A stretch of DNA of 7,286 nt from Chloroflexota bacterium (GTDB taxonomy: Bacteria; Chloroflexota; Anaerolineae; Anaerolineales; Villigracilaceae): the NCBI GenBank assembly GCA_021796155.1, contig JAJYOO010000111.1, positions 1 to 7,286 of the forward strand, written 5' to 3'. Of the stretch, positions 1 to 5,873 are shown in pieces. The translations under genes and the position numbers were made by a program. Below the pieces are notes generated by a model. It saw nothing but the letters and a program-made list of their open reading frames with translations. It did not search any database and was not told the DNA's origin. Position 1 is the stretch's first letter, and each line of letters opens with the position of its first letter.

Positions 1-239
1 TCGCCCATTCCCAAAATGCGCGATGACAAACGCGACGGATCATACGCTTCGAGCGCGTCGAGCTTTTCGCCGGTACCAATAAATTTGATTGGCACGCCGG
101 TCACGGATCGAACCGAAATCGCCGCGCCGCCGCGCGAGTCGCCATCCATCTTTGTTAGGATCAAACCCGTGATGCCGACCGCGTCGCGGAATCCCTGTGC
201 GATGTTCAACGCTTCCTGGCCGATCATCGAATCGACAAT
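1..239 (-). other. ffh: Fragment of signal recognition particle GTPase Ffh (SRP54), C-terminal half of the G domain
   Basis: In the same frame as tyrS, residues 367-445 of the chimera read as the distal part of the Ffh G domain. Visible motifs are DSMIGQ (369-374), the guanine-specificity motif TKMDGD (395-400) followed by SRGGAA, then [17 protein letters not shown] (413-429) and RILGMG (440-445), which in Ffh precede the M domain. The Ffh N domain and the P-loop that binds GTP phosphates are absent, so this piece alone could not be a working GTPase. The M domain, if present, lies outside the window. Ffh normally delivers nascent membrane proteins to the FtsY receptor; no such role can be inferred for this fragment. 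It may be an assembly or amplification chimera, or the scar of a deletion. Confidence 0.88.
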
Positions 240-1337
240 GAGACGTTTGGCTTCGCTCTTGCTGGACGCCAAACCGGATCCCATTAAAACGTCAGTAACC
301 GTCGCCCCAGTTTTCAACGCGAACTCTTCCATCTCTTCTGGCGCTTCGCGTTCCTGGAAGACGCGTTTGAATTGCGCTTCTGCTTCCTCCGCCGCGGCTT
401 TGCCGTGGAAGATATCAACAATCTCGCGCGCCAGCTCCATCTTGATGTCGCGTGGATGACGGGAAGCAGTGTTTAACGCGGTTTCGATCTCCTTGATTTG
501 GGCCGGCGTATAACGCGTGGCAAGTTTGAAGTACAGGAGCATCACATTGTCTGGCAGGCTCATTACCTTGCCATACATGTCTTCAGGCGTGGCTTTGATC
601 GGGATGTGATTGCCAAGCGACTTCGACATTCGTATGACGCCGTCTGTGCCCGGCAGGATATCTAATAAAACGCCAATCTGCGGACGCTGACCATATAATT
701 CCTGCAGCTTGCGCCCGGCAGTGATAATGTTGAATAGCTGTTCGCTGCCGCCCACTTGAACATCCGTGTTCATCGCAACCGCGTCATAGCCTTGCATCAA
801 GGCATAGAACGTTTCGTGCAAATAGACCGGCTCACCCTTTTCCCAGCGCAGCCTGAAATTTTCACGTGTGACGAATTGTTGAATAGTGAAAGCCGAGCCG
901 AGTTTGATCATGTCGGCTAATTTCAAATCCAAAAGCCACTCATGGTTGAAGCGTACTTTTGTCTTCTCGCGGTCAAGGATTGTAAAAGCCTGCTCGGCGT
1001 ATGTGCGCGCATTGTATTCTGTTTCTTCCTTCGATAATACCGCGCGTAATTTATCCTTGTCTGACGGATCGCCGACCATGCTGGTCCCGGTTCCGATCAG
1101 GAATGTCACCTCGTGACCCAAATCCTGGAACTGGCGCAATTTACGCATGGTGATCGTATGACCCAAATGCAAATCGGATGTGCGCGGGTCGTAGCCGCAA
1201 TAGACGCGCAATGGCCGTCCTTCTTTCTGCGCCTCCACCAGGCGTGCCCGCAGTTCAGTCGTCATGGCTTTCTTCAAATCTTCGTCGCCGTATTCCGTGC
1301 CTTGCATCAAAAGTTCGACCTGTTCATCAATGTTCAT
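1..1337 (-). CDS. tyrS: Tyrosyl-tRNA synthetase, C-terminus replaced in frame by an Ffh segment (partial, runs off window)
   Basis: Cytoplasmic class I aminoacyl-tRNA synthetase that charges tRNA-Tyr with tyrosine using ATP. The reading frame is open from the ATG at 1337 to the window edge (445 complete codons). Catalytic-core signatures are clear: the HIGH-type motif HLGH at residues 57-60 after CGYDPRTSD, and the KMSKS-type loop RMSKS at 236-240. Residues 1 to about 366 align by eye with TyrS throughout, ending in [13 protein letters not shown], the beginning of the C-terminal S4 RNA-binding domain. The S4 domain then stops abruptly, and residues 367-445 are Ffh (see separate entry). The start is supported by an AGGAGG Shine-Dalgarno at 1343-1348 with a 5-nt spacer. 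Expression appears to be controlled by the attenuator directly upstream. The TyrS identity is secure. Whether the chimera exists in the cell is doubtful, because loss of S4 would be expected to impair tRNA binding. Confidence 0.9.
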   Translation of the reverse strand, partial: MNIDEQVELLMQGTEYGDEDLKKAMTTELRARLVEAQKEGRPLRVYCGYDPRTSDLHLGHTITMRKLRQFQDLGHEVTFLIGTGTSMVGDPSDKDKLRAVLSKEETEYNARTYAEQAFTILDREKTKVRFNHEWLLDLKLADMIKLGSAFTIQQFVTRENFRLRWEKGEPVYLHETFYALMQGYDAVAMNTDVQVGGSEQLFNIITAGRKLQELYGQRPQIGVLLDILPGTDGVIRMSKSLGNHIPIKATPEDMYGKVMSLPDNVMLLYFKLATRYTPAQIKEIETALNTASRHPRDIKMELAREIVDIFHGKAAAEEAEAQFKRVFQEREAPEEMEEFALKTGATVTDVLMGSGLASSKSEAKRLIVDSMIGQEALNIAQGFRDAVGITGLILTKMDGDSRGGAAISVRSVTGVPIKFIGTGEKLDALEAYDPSRLSSRILGMG

Positions 1338-1354
1338 CGAAGCCTCCTCAAGAT

Positions 1355-1382
1355 AAAACAAAAACGCGCCCGCGAGGGCGCG
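1355..1382 (-). terminator. Intrinsic terminator in the tyrS leader (attenuator segments 3 and 4)
   Basis: On the minus strand, CGCGCCC (1382-1376), loop TCGC (1375-1372) and GGGCGCG (1371-1365) form a perfect 7-bp all-GC stem. It is followed at once by TTTTT, G, TTTT (1364-1355). It lies between the leader peptide and the tyrS Shine-Dalgarno, so a polymerase starting at the promoter just upstream must pass it to reach tyrS. The plus strand has no T-run on the other side, so it acts in the minus direction only. It may also stop read-through from the upstream lipoprotein gene. Confidence 0.85.
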
Positions 1383-1419
1383 CAGTTATTCCCTCGCAAT
1401 ATTCTATGCGCGGGAATAA
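1365..1419 (-). promoter_or_regulatory. Mutually exclusive RNA hairpins of a tyrosine-responsive attenuator upstream of tyrS
   Basis: Four segments can be read. Segment 1, TTATTCCC plus CGCA (1419-1407), pairs with segment 2, TGCG plus GGGAATAA (1398-1386): 8 bp, a G-A mismatch and 4 bp, closing an 8-nt loop. Segment 2 also contains GCGAGGG (1397-1391), perfectly complementary to CCCTCGC (1378-1372), which lies in the 5' arm and loop of the terminator. So 1:2 permits the 3:4 terminator, while 2:3 destroys it. Segment 1 overlaps the Tyr codons of the leader ORF. A ribosome stalled there would mask segment 1 and favour the antiterminator; one reaching the stop codon would mask part of segment 2 and favour termination. 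The pairing is seen in the sequence; the mechanism is inferred from the classical trp/his/phe attenuators. Confidence 0.75.
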
Positions 1420-1448
1420 TAATATGTGAAAGTAGAAACCAAATTCAT
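1404..1448 (-). CDS. tyrS leader peptide MNLVSTFTYYYSRA with three consecutive Tyr codons
   Basis: A 14-codon ORF runs from the ATG at 1448-1446 to the TAG at 1406-1404. It encodes MNLVSTFTYYYSRA, with TAT TAT TAT at 1424-1416. It lies in the leader of tyrS, between an extended -10 promoter and overlapping terminator/antiterminator hairpins. A run of codons for the amino acid that the downstream enzyme loads onto tRNA is the hallmark of a sensing leader peptide. No Shine-Dalgarno is visible, but the ATG lies 7 nt after the -10 hexamer, so the transcript probably starts at or one base before the A and the ORF would be translated leaderless. The stop codon falls in the loop of hairpin 1:2, as expected for a ribosome-controlled switch. 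Not shown to be translated; the peptide itself probably has no function. Confidence 0.75.
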   Translation of the reverse strand: MNLVSTFTYYYSRA

Positions 1449-1455
1449 AGCGGCC

Positions 1456-1464
1456 ATTATACCA
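1456..1464 (-). promoter_or_regulatory. Extended -10 promoter of the tyrS leader transcript
   Basis: The minus strand reads TGG TATAAT (1464-1456), a perfect -10 hexamer with the TGn extension. The best -35 at 17-nt spacing is TCAACC (1484-1479), which is weak, as is usual with extended -10 sites. The hexamer begins 6 nt after the stop codon of the lipoprotein gene, giving tyrS its own promoter. The predicted start (about 1448-1449) gives a leader of roughly 110 nt before tyrS. Confidence 0.75.
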
Positions 1465-1467
1465 AAC

Positions 1468-2157
1468 TTATTGACCGAGGTTGAGAATAAATACCCACGG
1501 ACCTTTGACCGTGAAGAACTCGTCGCTGTAAACGATTTGATCCGCTTCCTGCTCGGACATGGAGGTGGGCTTGCTGACGATTTGCATGGTCATCGCCCCA
1601 TTGACATCGTTGCAGCCAAGCGTGATCGCGATGTTGCGTTGACTCAACGCTTCCTGAATCTTCGGCATCAGCAAAGAGCAATATTCATCCTGCGTCGGCT
1701 GCGCGCCAAGCGATTGAATAACCAGCGATGCCGATGATAAATTCGCGTCGGGCGGAATATAAAAAGTCAATTCATCACAGCGTTGGCCGGGCTGACCATT
1801 TGTGGCATCCTGTTTGCTCAACATGGACGTGCTAAACTGTGTCACCGTCTGATCGGCATAACTTAATTGAGCGTTCCAGATGATCCAGTCGGATGAATCG
1901 GGAAGCGTGTAACAGACGTCGGCGTAAACCTGTTTTCCATCACGCCAGGCGCGTTGGAGGTTGACTGCAAATCCACTTACGCTTTGGCTGGAATTGGTTT
2001 GCGGAGCTTGCACGGTTGGATAGGATGTCGCGTTGATGACCGGCGTCGCATAACTTTGCGGGGCAATAAACGCAGGTGGCTGCGAATTTGAAGACGGGCT
2101 GCAAGCCGCGGCGACAAATGTGAGCGCGGTTAATATAACCAAAAGATATTTCATCAT
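1468..2157 (-). CDS. Predicted lipoprotein of unknown function
   Basis: I do not recognise a family. The N-terminus is a lipoprotein signal peptide: Met-Lys, a hydrophobic stretch YLLVILTALTFV and the lipobox-like AAAC with Cys at residue 19. It is then followed by a Ser/Pro/Thr/Gln-rich linker to about residue 60, so the mature protein should be lipid-anchored outside the cytoplasmic membrane. The body (62-229) is soluble, with four further cysteines (82, 127, 160, 182) that could form two disulphides. Two ATGs lie in tandem. AGGAG is 3 nt before the first but 6 nt before the second (2154), so the second is the likelier start, giving 228 residues. The gene follows the epimerase gene by 13 nt and probably shares its transcript. 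The stop codon lies 3 nt upstream of the tyrS extended -10 element. Confidence 0.82.
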   Translation of the reverse strand: MMKYLLVILTALTFVAAACSPSSNSQPPAFIAPQSYATPVINATSYPTVQAPQTNSSQSVSGFAVNLQRAWRDGKQVYADVCYTLPDSSDWIIWNAQLSYADQTVTQFSTSMLSKQDATNGQPGQRCDELTFYIPPDANLSSASLVIQSLGAQPTQDEYCSLLMPKIQEALSQRNIAITLGCNDVNGAMTMQIVSKPTSMSEQEADQIVYSDEFFTVKGPWVFILNLGQ

Positions 2158-2170
2158 TAACTCCTATAAC

Positions 2171-3061
2171 TTATTTACGAAACAAATTCTCAAGTGCTTT
2201 TTCGAGCGTCGGATATTGGAATTGATAGCCAGCTTCCAATAAACGTTTGGGTTGGGCGTAACGGCCTTCGAGGATCAAAAAGCTCATTTCGCCCAACACA
2301 GCACGCATCATGAAAGCTGGCGCTGGGAACCAATATGGATGATGCAAAACTTTCGCAATCGAGCGCATGAAATCTGTATTGGAAGTTGATTCTGGCGCTA
2401 CTAAATTATAAGCGCCGCGCGCGTTTTGATTTTCCAGCAGGAATTGCAGCGCACCGATCTGGTCCGCGAGATGAATCCATGGGACGGCTTGTTTGCCGTC
2501 ACCGAGCGGCCCGCCAACGAAGAGTCTCACAGGCAATGCCATCAGCGGAAATAATCCACCGCGCGCATCAAGCACAACAGCTGTTCGAGCAATCACGCGG
2601 CGGACGCCTAATTCTTCGACAAGTTGGGTCGCGGCTTCCCATTGGACGGTCAATTGCGCGAGATAATCATCCGCGGGCAGCGTGGTTTCATCGGCAGTCT
2701 CACCGCGCAAACCATAATGATTAATGCCGGAGATTTGCAGAAAAATGCTCGGGCGCCGCGTCGACTCTTTTATAGCGGTGGCCAGCGCAAGTCCGGGAAG
2801 GACGCGTGAGTCATGAAAACGCTGCTTTTGCTTTCGAGTCCACGGCCAATGCTCAAGTCCGTATCCTGTCAAGTTGACAATAGCATCCATTTCGCTGACG
2901 CAGTTTCCCCATCTGCTTGTTGTGCGTCCATCCCATTGAATTTCGTTCGGACGCGTCACAGTCCGGCGTGTCAAAATCCAAACTTCATGTCTGCCCGCTT
3001 GAAGAGATTTCGTCAATGCGCTCCCAATGAAACCGGAACCGCCCACAACCAAAACTTTCAT
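2171..3061 (-). CDS. TIGR01777/SDR39U1-family NAD(P)-binding epimerase-like protein (E. coli YfcH-like)
   Basis: Extended short-chain dehydrogenase/reductase fold of the family named TIGR01777; its substrate is not established in general. The N-terminal dinucleotide-binding loop GGSGFIGS is at residues 7-14. Other family landmarks are NLTGYGLE (63-70; usually NLAG followed by other residues), a WT-x-x-K-x-x stretch ending SRV (74-87), WIHLAD (195-200), and the C-terminal DUF1731-type segment (about 243-293). That segment has PAPAFMMRAVLGEMS, a P-x-RLLEAGYQF motif and a final YPTLEKALENLF. The length of 296 residues is typical, so the gene looks intact. The usual serine/tyrosine region reads SGINHYG (111-117) rather than the commoner SAVGYYG. 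The start is preceded by GGAG 8 nt upstream. It is first in a two-gene unit with the lipoprotein and divergent from the HNH gene. Confidence 0.88.
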   Translation of the reverse strand: MKVLVVGGSGFIGSALTKSLQAGRHEVWILTRRTVTRPNEIQWDGRTTSRWGNCVSEMDAIVNLTGYGLEHWPWTRKQKQRFHDSRVLPGLALATAIKESTRRPSIFLQISGINHYGLRGETADETTLPADDYLAQLTVQWEAATQLVEELGVRRVIARTAVVLDARGGLFPLMALPVRLFVGGPLGDGKQAVPWIHLADQIGALQFLLENQNARGAYNLVAPESTSNTDFMRSIAKVLHHPYWFPAPAFMMRAVLGEMSFLILEGRYAQPKRLLEAGYQFQYPTLEKALENLFRK

Positions 3062-3077
3062 GAGGCTTTCTCCGTTA

Positions 3078-3086
3078 TGCTATAAT
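3078..3086 (+). promoter_or_regulatory. Extended -10 promoter of the HNH gene
   Basis: TGC TATAAT at 3078-3086 is a perfect extended -10 element; no convincing -35 is visible. The predicted start near 3093 leaves about 15 nt of 5' UTR with GGAGG at 3099-3103. It lies in the 46-nt gap between two divergent starts. I could not identify a convincing promoter for the divergent epimerase gene. Confidence 0.65.
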
Positions 3087-3100
3087 CATGCCCAATATGG

Positions 3101-3119
3101 AGGCTCTATGCAAGAGCCT
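3101..3119 (+). promoter_or_regulatory. Hairpin over the HNH gene ribosome binding site, start codon in the loop
   Basis: AGGCTCT (3101-3107) and AGAGCCT (3113-3119) are perfect 7-bp inverted repeats enclosing the 5-nt loop ATGCA, which contains the ATG start codon. The left arm takes in three bases of the GGAGG Shine-Dalgarno (3099-3103). In RNA this would partly hide the ribosome binding site and could lower translation or make it conditional. As DNA it could be a small operator just downstream of the HNH promoter. Confidence 0.5.
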
Positions 3120-3611
3120 GTATTGGTGCTCAACGCGAATTTTGAACCAATTAACATTTGCACGACGCGGCGAGCCATCGGCCTGATTCTGGGCGGCAAA
3201 GCAGAGATGGTGGCAAATGGTCGCGGTTATATTCATACTGTCAAAATACTAATCCCACGGCCGTCGGTCATCCGGCTCGATCTGCAAATCCATCGGCCAC
3301 GCCCGCGCGTCAAGTTAACGCGACGCGAAGTTTTTCGACGCGACAATTATACCTGCCAGTATTGCGGACGCCGCGACGGCACATTGACGGTGGATCACGT
3401 CATACCTCGACATCAAGGCGGCTTGCACATTTGGACGAATGTCGTGGCAGCCTGCCCGGGCTGCAACCATCACAAAGGCGGACGGAGGCCGGAGGAAGCA
3501 CACATGCGTTTGCTCCACATTCCAAAGGAACCACCGGCCAGCGCCTGGTATATTTTCGGCAGGCATATTGCCGAAAATCAGGAATGGGAGCGATACATCA
3601 ACGGTTGGTAA
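3108..3611 (+). CDS. HNH endonuclease-family protein
   Basis: 167-residue protein with a single zinc-stabilised HNH (beta-beta-alpha metal) nuclease motif. CQYC (83-86) is the first zinc pair, DHVIPRHQGG (96-105) carries the catalytic Asp-His, N111 and the CPGCN block (116-120) supply the HNH asparagine and second zinc pair, and KGGRRPEEA follows. Residues 1-60 form an N-terminal part (LNANFEPINI, RRAIGLILGGKAEMV) typical of the chromosomal HNH family often found in bacteria outside phages and restriction loci. Its cellular role is not established; non-specific or structure-specific DNA cleavage is the usual guess. An in-frame ATG at 3027 exists, but the start at 3108 follows GGAGG and an extended -10 promoter, and homology-like sequence begins there. 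It is transcribed alone, ends in a strong terminator, and shows no sign of a homing or toxin context. Confidence 0.9.
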   Translation: MQEPVLVLNANFEPINICTTRRAIGLILGGKAEMVANGRGYIHTVKILIPRPSVIRLDLQIHRPRPRVKLTRREVFRRDNYTCQYCGRRDGTLTVDHVIPRHQGGLHIWTNVVAACPGCNHHKGGRRPEEAHMRLLHIPKEPPASAWYIFGRHIAENQEWERYINGW

Positions 3612-3624
3612 GAAATCAATCATC

Positions 3625-3656
3625 AAAACGGCGACGCAGACTTGCGTCGCCGTTTT
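3625..3656. terminator. Bidirectional intrinsic terminator between convergent genes
   Basis: AAAACGGCGACGCA (3625-3638), loop GACT (3639-3642) and TGCGTCGCCGTTTT (3643-3656) form a perfect 14-bp stem with A/T ends. On the plus strand the stem is followed by CGTTTTT. On the minus strand the symmetric end also supplies a four-T run. It sits between the stop codons of the HNH gene (plus) and the RNase Z-like gene (minus), so it can end both transcripts. Confidence 0.93.
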
Positions 3657-3677
3657 CGTTTTTAGCGAGAGCACCAA

Positions 3678-4436
3678 TCAATCGAAATCCAAAACCATGA
3701 AATCTTCGGCTAGCTTCACATCGCCTTGATAACGCTGGCGCGCTTCCGAAATTAAATCACCCGACGCAAATTTTCCGGTTGGATAATGAATTAGATACAA
3801 TTTTCCGACCTCGGCTTGACTCGCAATTTCGCCCGCTTGCATCGCCGAAGAATGTCCACGCGCCTCGCCCGCCGATTCGTGGATCAAAACATCCGCGCCT
3901 TCGGCGAGCTTGACAACTTGCGCGCACGGTTCGGTATCACAGGAATAGGCCATGATCTTGTTCGTATGATTGAATTCAAAACGCAATCCAATCGTTGGCA
4001 AAAGATGACGGACGGGCGAAGAGAAGATTCGGAAATCAGGACAATCCAACACCATTGTCATTTCCTGCGCGGGCAGGCGATAAAAAGCCACTGGGAAAAA
4101 GTCCGGCCATTCGGACCAGTTATAAAAGCTCATCAGGTTTTCGACGCGGTCGAGCGTGTGGTGCAGGCCATAGATATTGATCGGCTTGCGGCGGCCCATC
4201 AGCCACATATCCATGAGCAGAAGCGGTAAGCCGGAAACATGGTCGGGGTGGAAATGAGTCACGATCAAATCCGTCAGGTCATTGAAGTCAAGCCCGGCCT
4301 TCTCCAACCGCAGGATCGGATTGCCGACGCAATCCACGAGCACCGTGCGCTCATCGCCAACGATGACCATGTGCGTGTTTTCATGGTCCGCGCTGGGTAT
4401 TGCATTGGACGAGCCTAGCACAATGACTTTGGGCAT
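3678..4436 (-). CDS. RNase Z-like metallo-beta-lactamase-fold hydrolase
   Basis: 252-residue cytoplasmic MBL-fold enzyme; no signal peptide is visible. The metal-binding motif THFHPDH (60-66) gives H61, H63, D65 and H66. Further ligands in RNase Z order are H144 (VRHLLPTIGLRF), D167 (SCDT) and H217 (IHYP). HES (186-188) and GHSSAMQAGEIA (194-205) match the C-terminal part of the RNase Z/ElaC family. RNase Z trims the 3' end of tRNA precursors. Bacterial RNase Z is usually about 300 residues with a flexible tRNA-clamping arm between the last motifs, and that arm seems absent here, so the substrate may be another small phosphodiester or ester. It is last in the ABC operon, 6 nt after the permease stop; its GAGGAG ribosome site overlaps that stop codon. 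Confidence 0.85.
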   Translation of the reverse strand: MPKVIVLGSSNAIPSADHENTHMVIVGDERTVLVDCVGNPILRLEKAGLDFNDLTDLIVTHFHPDHVSGLPLLLMDMWLMGRRKPINIYGLHHTLDRVENLMSFYNWSEWPDFFPVAFYRLPAQEMTMVLDCPDFRIFSSPVRHLLPTIGLRFEFNHTNKIMAYSCDTEPCAQVVKLAEGADVLIHESAGEARGHSSAMQAGEIASQAEVGKLYLIHYPTGKFASGDLISEARQRYQGDVKLAEDFMVLDFD

Positions 4437-4442
4437 AACTCC

Positions 4443-5873
4443 TCACTTCATAACGGTAGATAGAATGGAGGGCGTGACGTAGGCTTCGATCACTGCCGCG
4501 ACGGCCAGCAAAGGAATCACAACGCCCAAAAATATCTTAGCCCAATCTGCAAGCAATTCCAACACAACCTGTCCCATGGACTTGCCCGCCTGCGGAGTTA
4601 CCAACGCTGCGCCAATTTGCAAAACGATTGCACTCGAAAGCATCAGGGCCGGGATCTCAAAAATGCCGTGCGGGAGAAGCCCCGCGGCAAACAATAAAGC
4701 CGGTGAATAGCCCATCAACTTGAAGACACCAAGCACACCGCCAATCAACCCGACATTTATAAGATATACAATCACTCCAAGCACGCTAAAAGAAACGGCG
4801 CCACCGACCAAGATCAGAAATGTAGCCCGCACATTGTTCTCAAAAATGAACACCGCCGATAAATGCTGGCCAGCTTGGGCTAAGCCAGCCGAATCCCGCG
4901 CGCCATTGACAAGTTCTTTCATATCCTGTGCGGATGCGTTCGACAGCAGCTTCGGGATGCTGACTACGACCCAATCATAACTTGCCAGATAGCCGACGAA
5001 CGCCAGCGTCAGGATGATCAACATCGGGACGGCCAATCGCCGCATCACCTTCCAGACCTCGAGGCGGTACCACTCAAAAAGAGATTTTGACTCGCCGCGG
5101 AATGAGTCCCAGAACGTTCGCAACATCCAGCGCCAGTTCAGAGAATCAAATTCGCGTCCAAGCAAATATTCGCGCTCGAAATGTGAAATTCCCAAGCGGA
5201 CAAGCAATCCCGCCATCACGATGACCGCGACAACCGCCAGCCACAAAACCTGGTCGGTTCCCCAAAACATCAGGACGCTTTCGCCCTGCATCAAAACCGC
5301 GACCGGAATCACGATGAATGACGCCAGCAAATTCGCGGCGCGCACCGACGTGGATTGCGCCGAGATCACAATCGCCGCGCTGACCATCAAGACCGCGTGA
5401 GCGATTGTCAAGGTCATCAACATGATCATAGTATAGAGACTTGGCATGTGCAAACGCTGGTGCGAAACCATGAACATATACAAACCGATGGAAACAAAAC
5501 TGGCAACCAGCGGCGTAAGAGCACCAACCAGCAGTTTGCCAAAATACAACTGCCAATTCTCCAACGGCGCGCTCAACAGCGGTTCGATGGTGCCGCGTTC
5601 CTTTTCGCCGACAAATGATTCAAGCGCGACCACTAATGAAACCGTGATCGGGAAGAATCCAATGATCAGAACCGAGAACGGCACAAGCCGGTCGGCGATC
5701 AGATTTGTCCCATATTTGGCAAAGAATGCAACAGCCTGGTACGCCACTTCATTCATCAAAAATGGAAACGCCACCGTCAATATCAGCAGAGGCGACAAAA
5801 TCCGCCAATCACGGAACTGATCGCGAAGTTCGCGACCTGCAATCAGCCAGATTATCCGCAGGCTGTCACGCAT
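4443..5873 (-). CDS. ABC-2 type permease fused to a SpoIIM-like (DUF95) membrane domain
   Basis: 476-residue polytopic membrane protein made of two recognisable parts. Residues 1 to about 228 are an ABC-2/NatB-type permease: a cytoplasmic GRELRDQFRDWR entry helix, several membrane spans, and the coupling-type signature ESFVGEKERGTIEPLLSAPL (85-104). Residues 230-280 are a charged cytoplasmic linker. Residues 280 to about 470 match the SpoIIM family by eye, with FENNVRATFLILVGGAVSF (344-362) and the characteristic LLPHGIFEIPAL (399-410). The ATPase gene upstream overlaps it by 8 bp, so this is probably the membrane half of an exporter. SpoIIM proteins occur in many non-sporulating bacteria, often beside ABC genes, and no sporulation role is implied. 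The substrate is unknown. Bases 5369-5419 recur inverted at the right end of the window. Confidence 0.88.
   Translation of the reverse strand: MRDSLRIIWLIAGRELRDQFRDWRILSPLLILTVAFPFLMNEVAYQAVAFFAKYGTNLIADRLVPFSVLIIGFFPITVSLVVALESFVGEKERGTIEPLLSAPLENWQLYFGKLLVGALTPLVASFVSIGLYMFMVSHQRLHMPSLYTMIMLMTLTIAHAVLMVSAAIVISAQSTSVRAANLLASFIVIPVAVLMQGESVLMFWGTDQVLWLAVVAVIVMAGLLVRLGISHFEREYLLGREFDSLNWRWMLRTFWDSFRGESKSLFEWYRLEVWKVMRRLAVPMLIILTLAFVGYLASYDWVVVSIPKLLSNASAQDMKELVNGARDSAGLAQAGQHLSAVFIFENNVRATFLILVGGAVSFSVLGVIVYLINVGLIGGVLGVFKLMGYSPALLFAAGLLPHGIFEIPALMLSSAIVLQIGAALVTPQAGKSMGQVVLELLADWAKIFLGVVIPLLAVAAVIEAYVTPSILSTVMK

Noticed and set aside
16..459. 147-codon plus-strand open frame
   Set aside because: It is antisense to the clearly coding TyrS/Ffh frame; its composition is that of a shadow and it has no recognisable motif.
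1355..1382. Terminator serving only the upstream lipoprotein gene
   Set aside because: An extended -10 promoter and the leader ORF lie between the lipoprotein stop and this hairpin, and a competing antiterminator pairing exists, so a role in tyrS control fits better, though it may also do both.
1338..1455. T-box riboswitch before tyrS
   Set aside because: The leader is only about 110 nt, and I see no T-box core (UGGN-ACC type) sequence or Stem I; the leader ORF with Tyr codons explains the terminator better.
1468..1681. Short overlapping open frames on both strands inside the lipoprotein gene
   Set aside because: They lack ribosome sites and family motifs, and the lipoprotein frame has a signal peptide and full-length coding character.
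3108..3611. HNH protein as a homing endonuclease, phage terminase partner or restriction enzyme
   Set aside because: No intron, intein, phage or methyltransferase gene is near; the gene has its own promoter and terminator among housekeeping-like genes.
3315..3677. 120-codon minus-strand frame opposite the HNH gene
   Set aside because: It runs straight through the bidirectional terminator and is antisense to the zinc/HNH motifs of the real gene.
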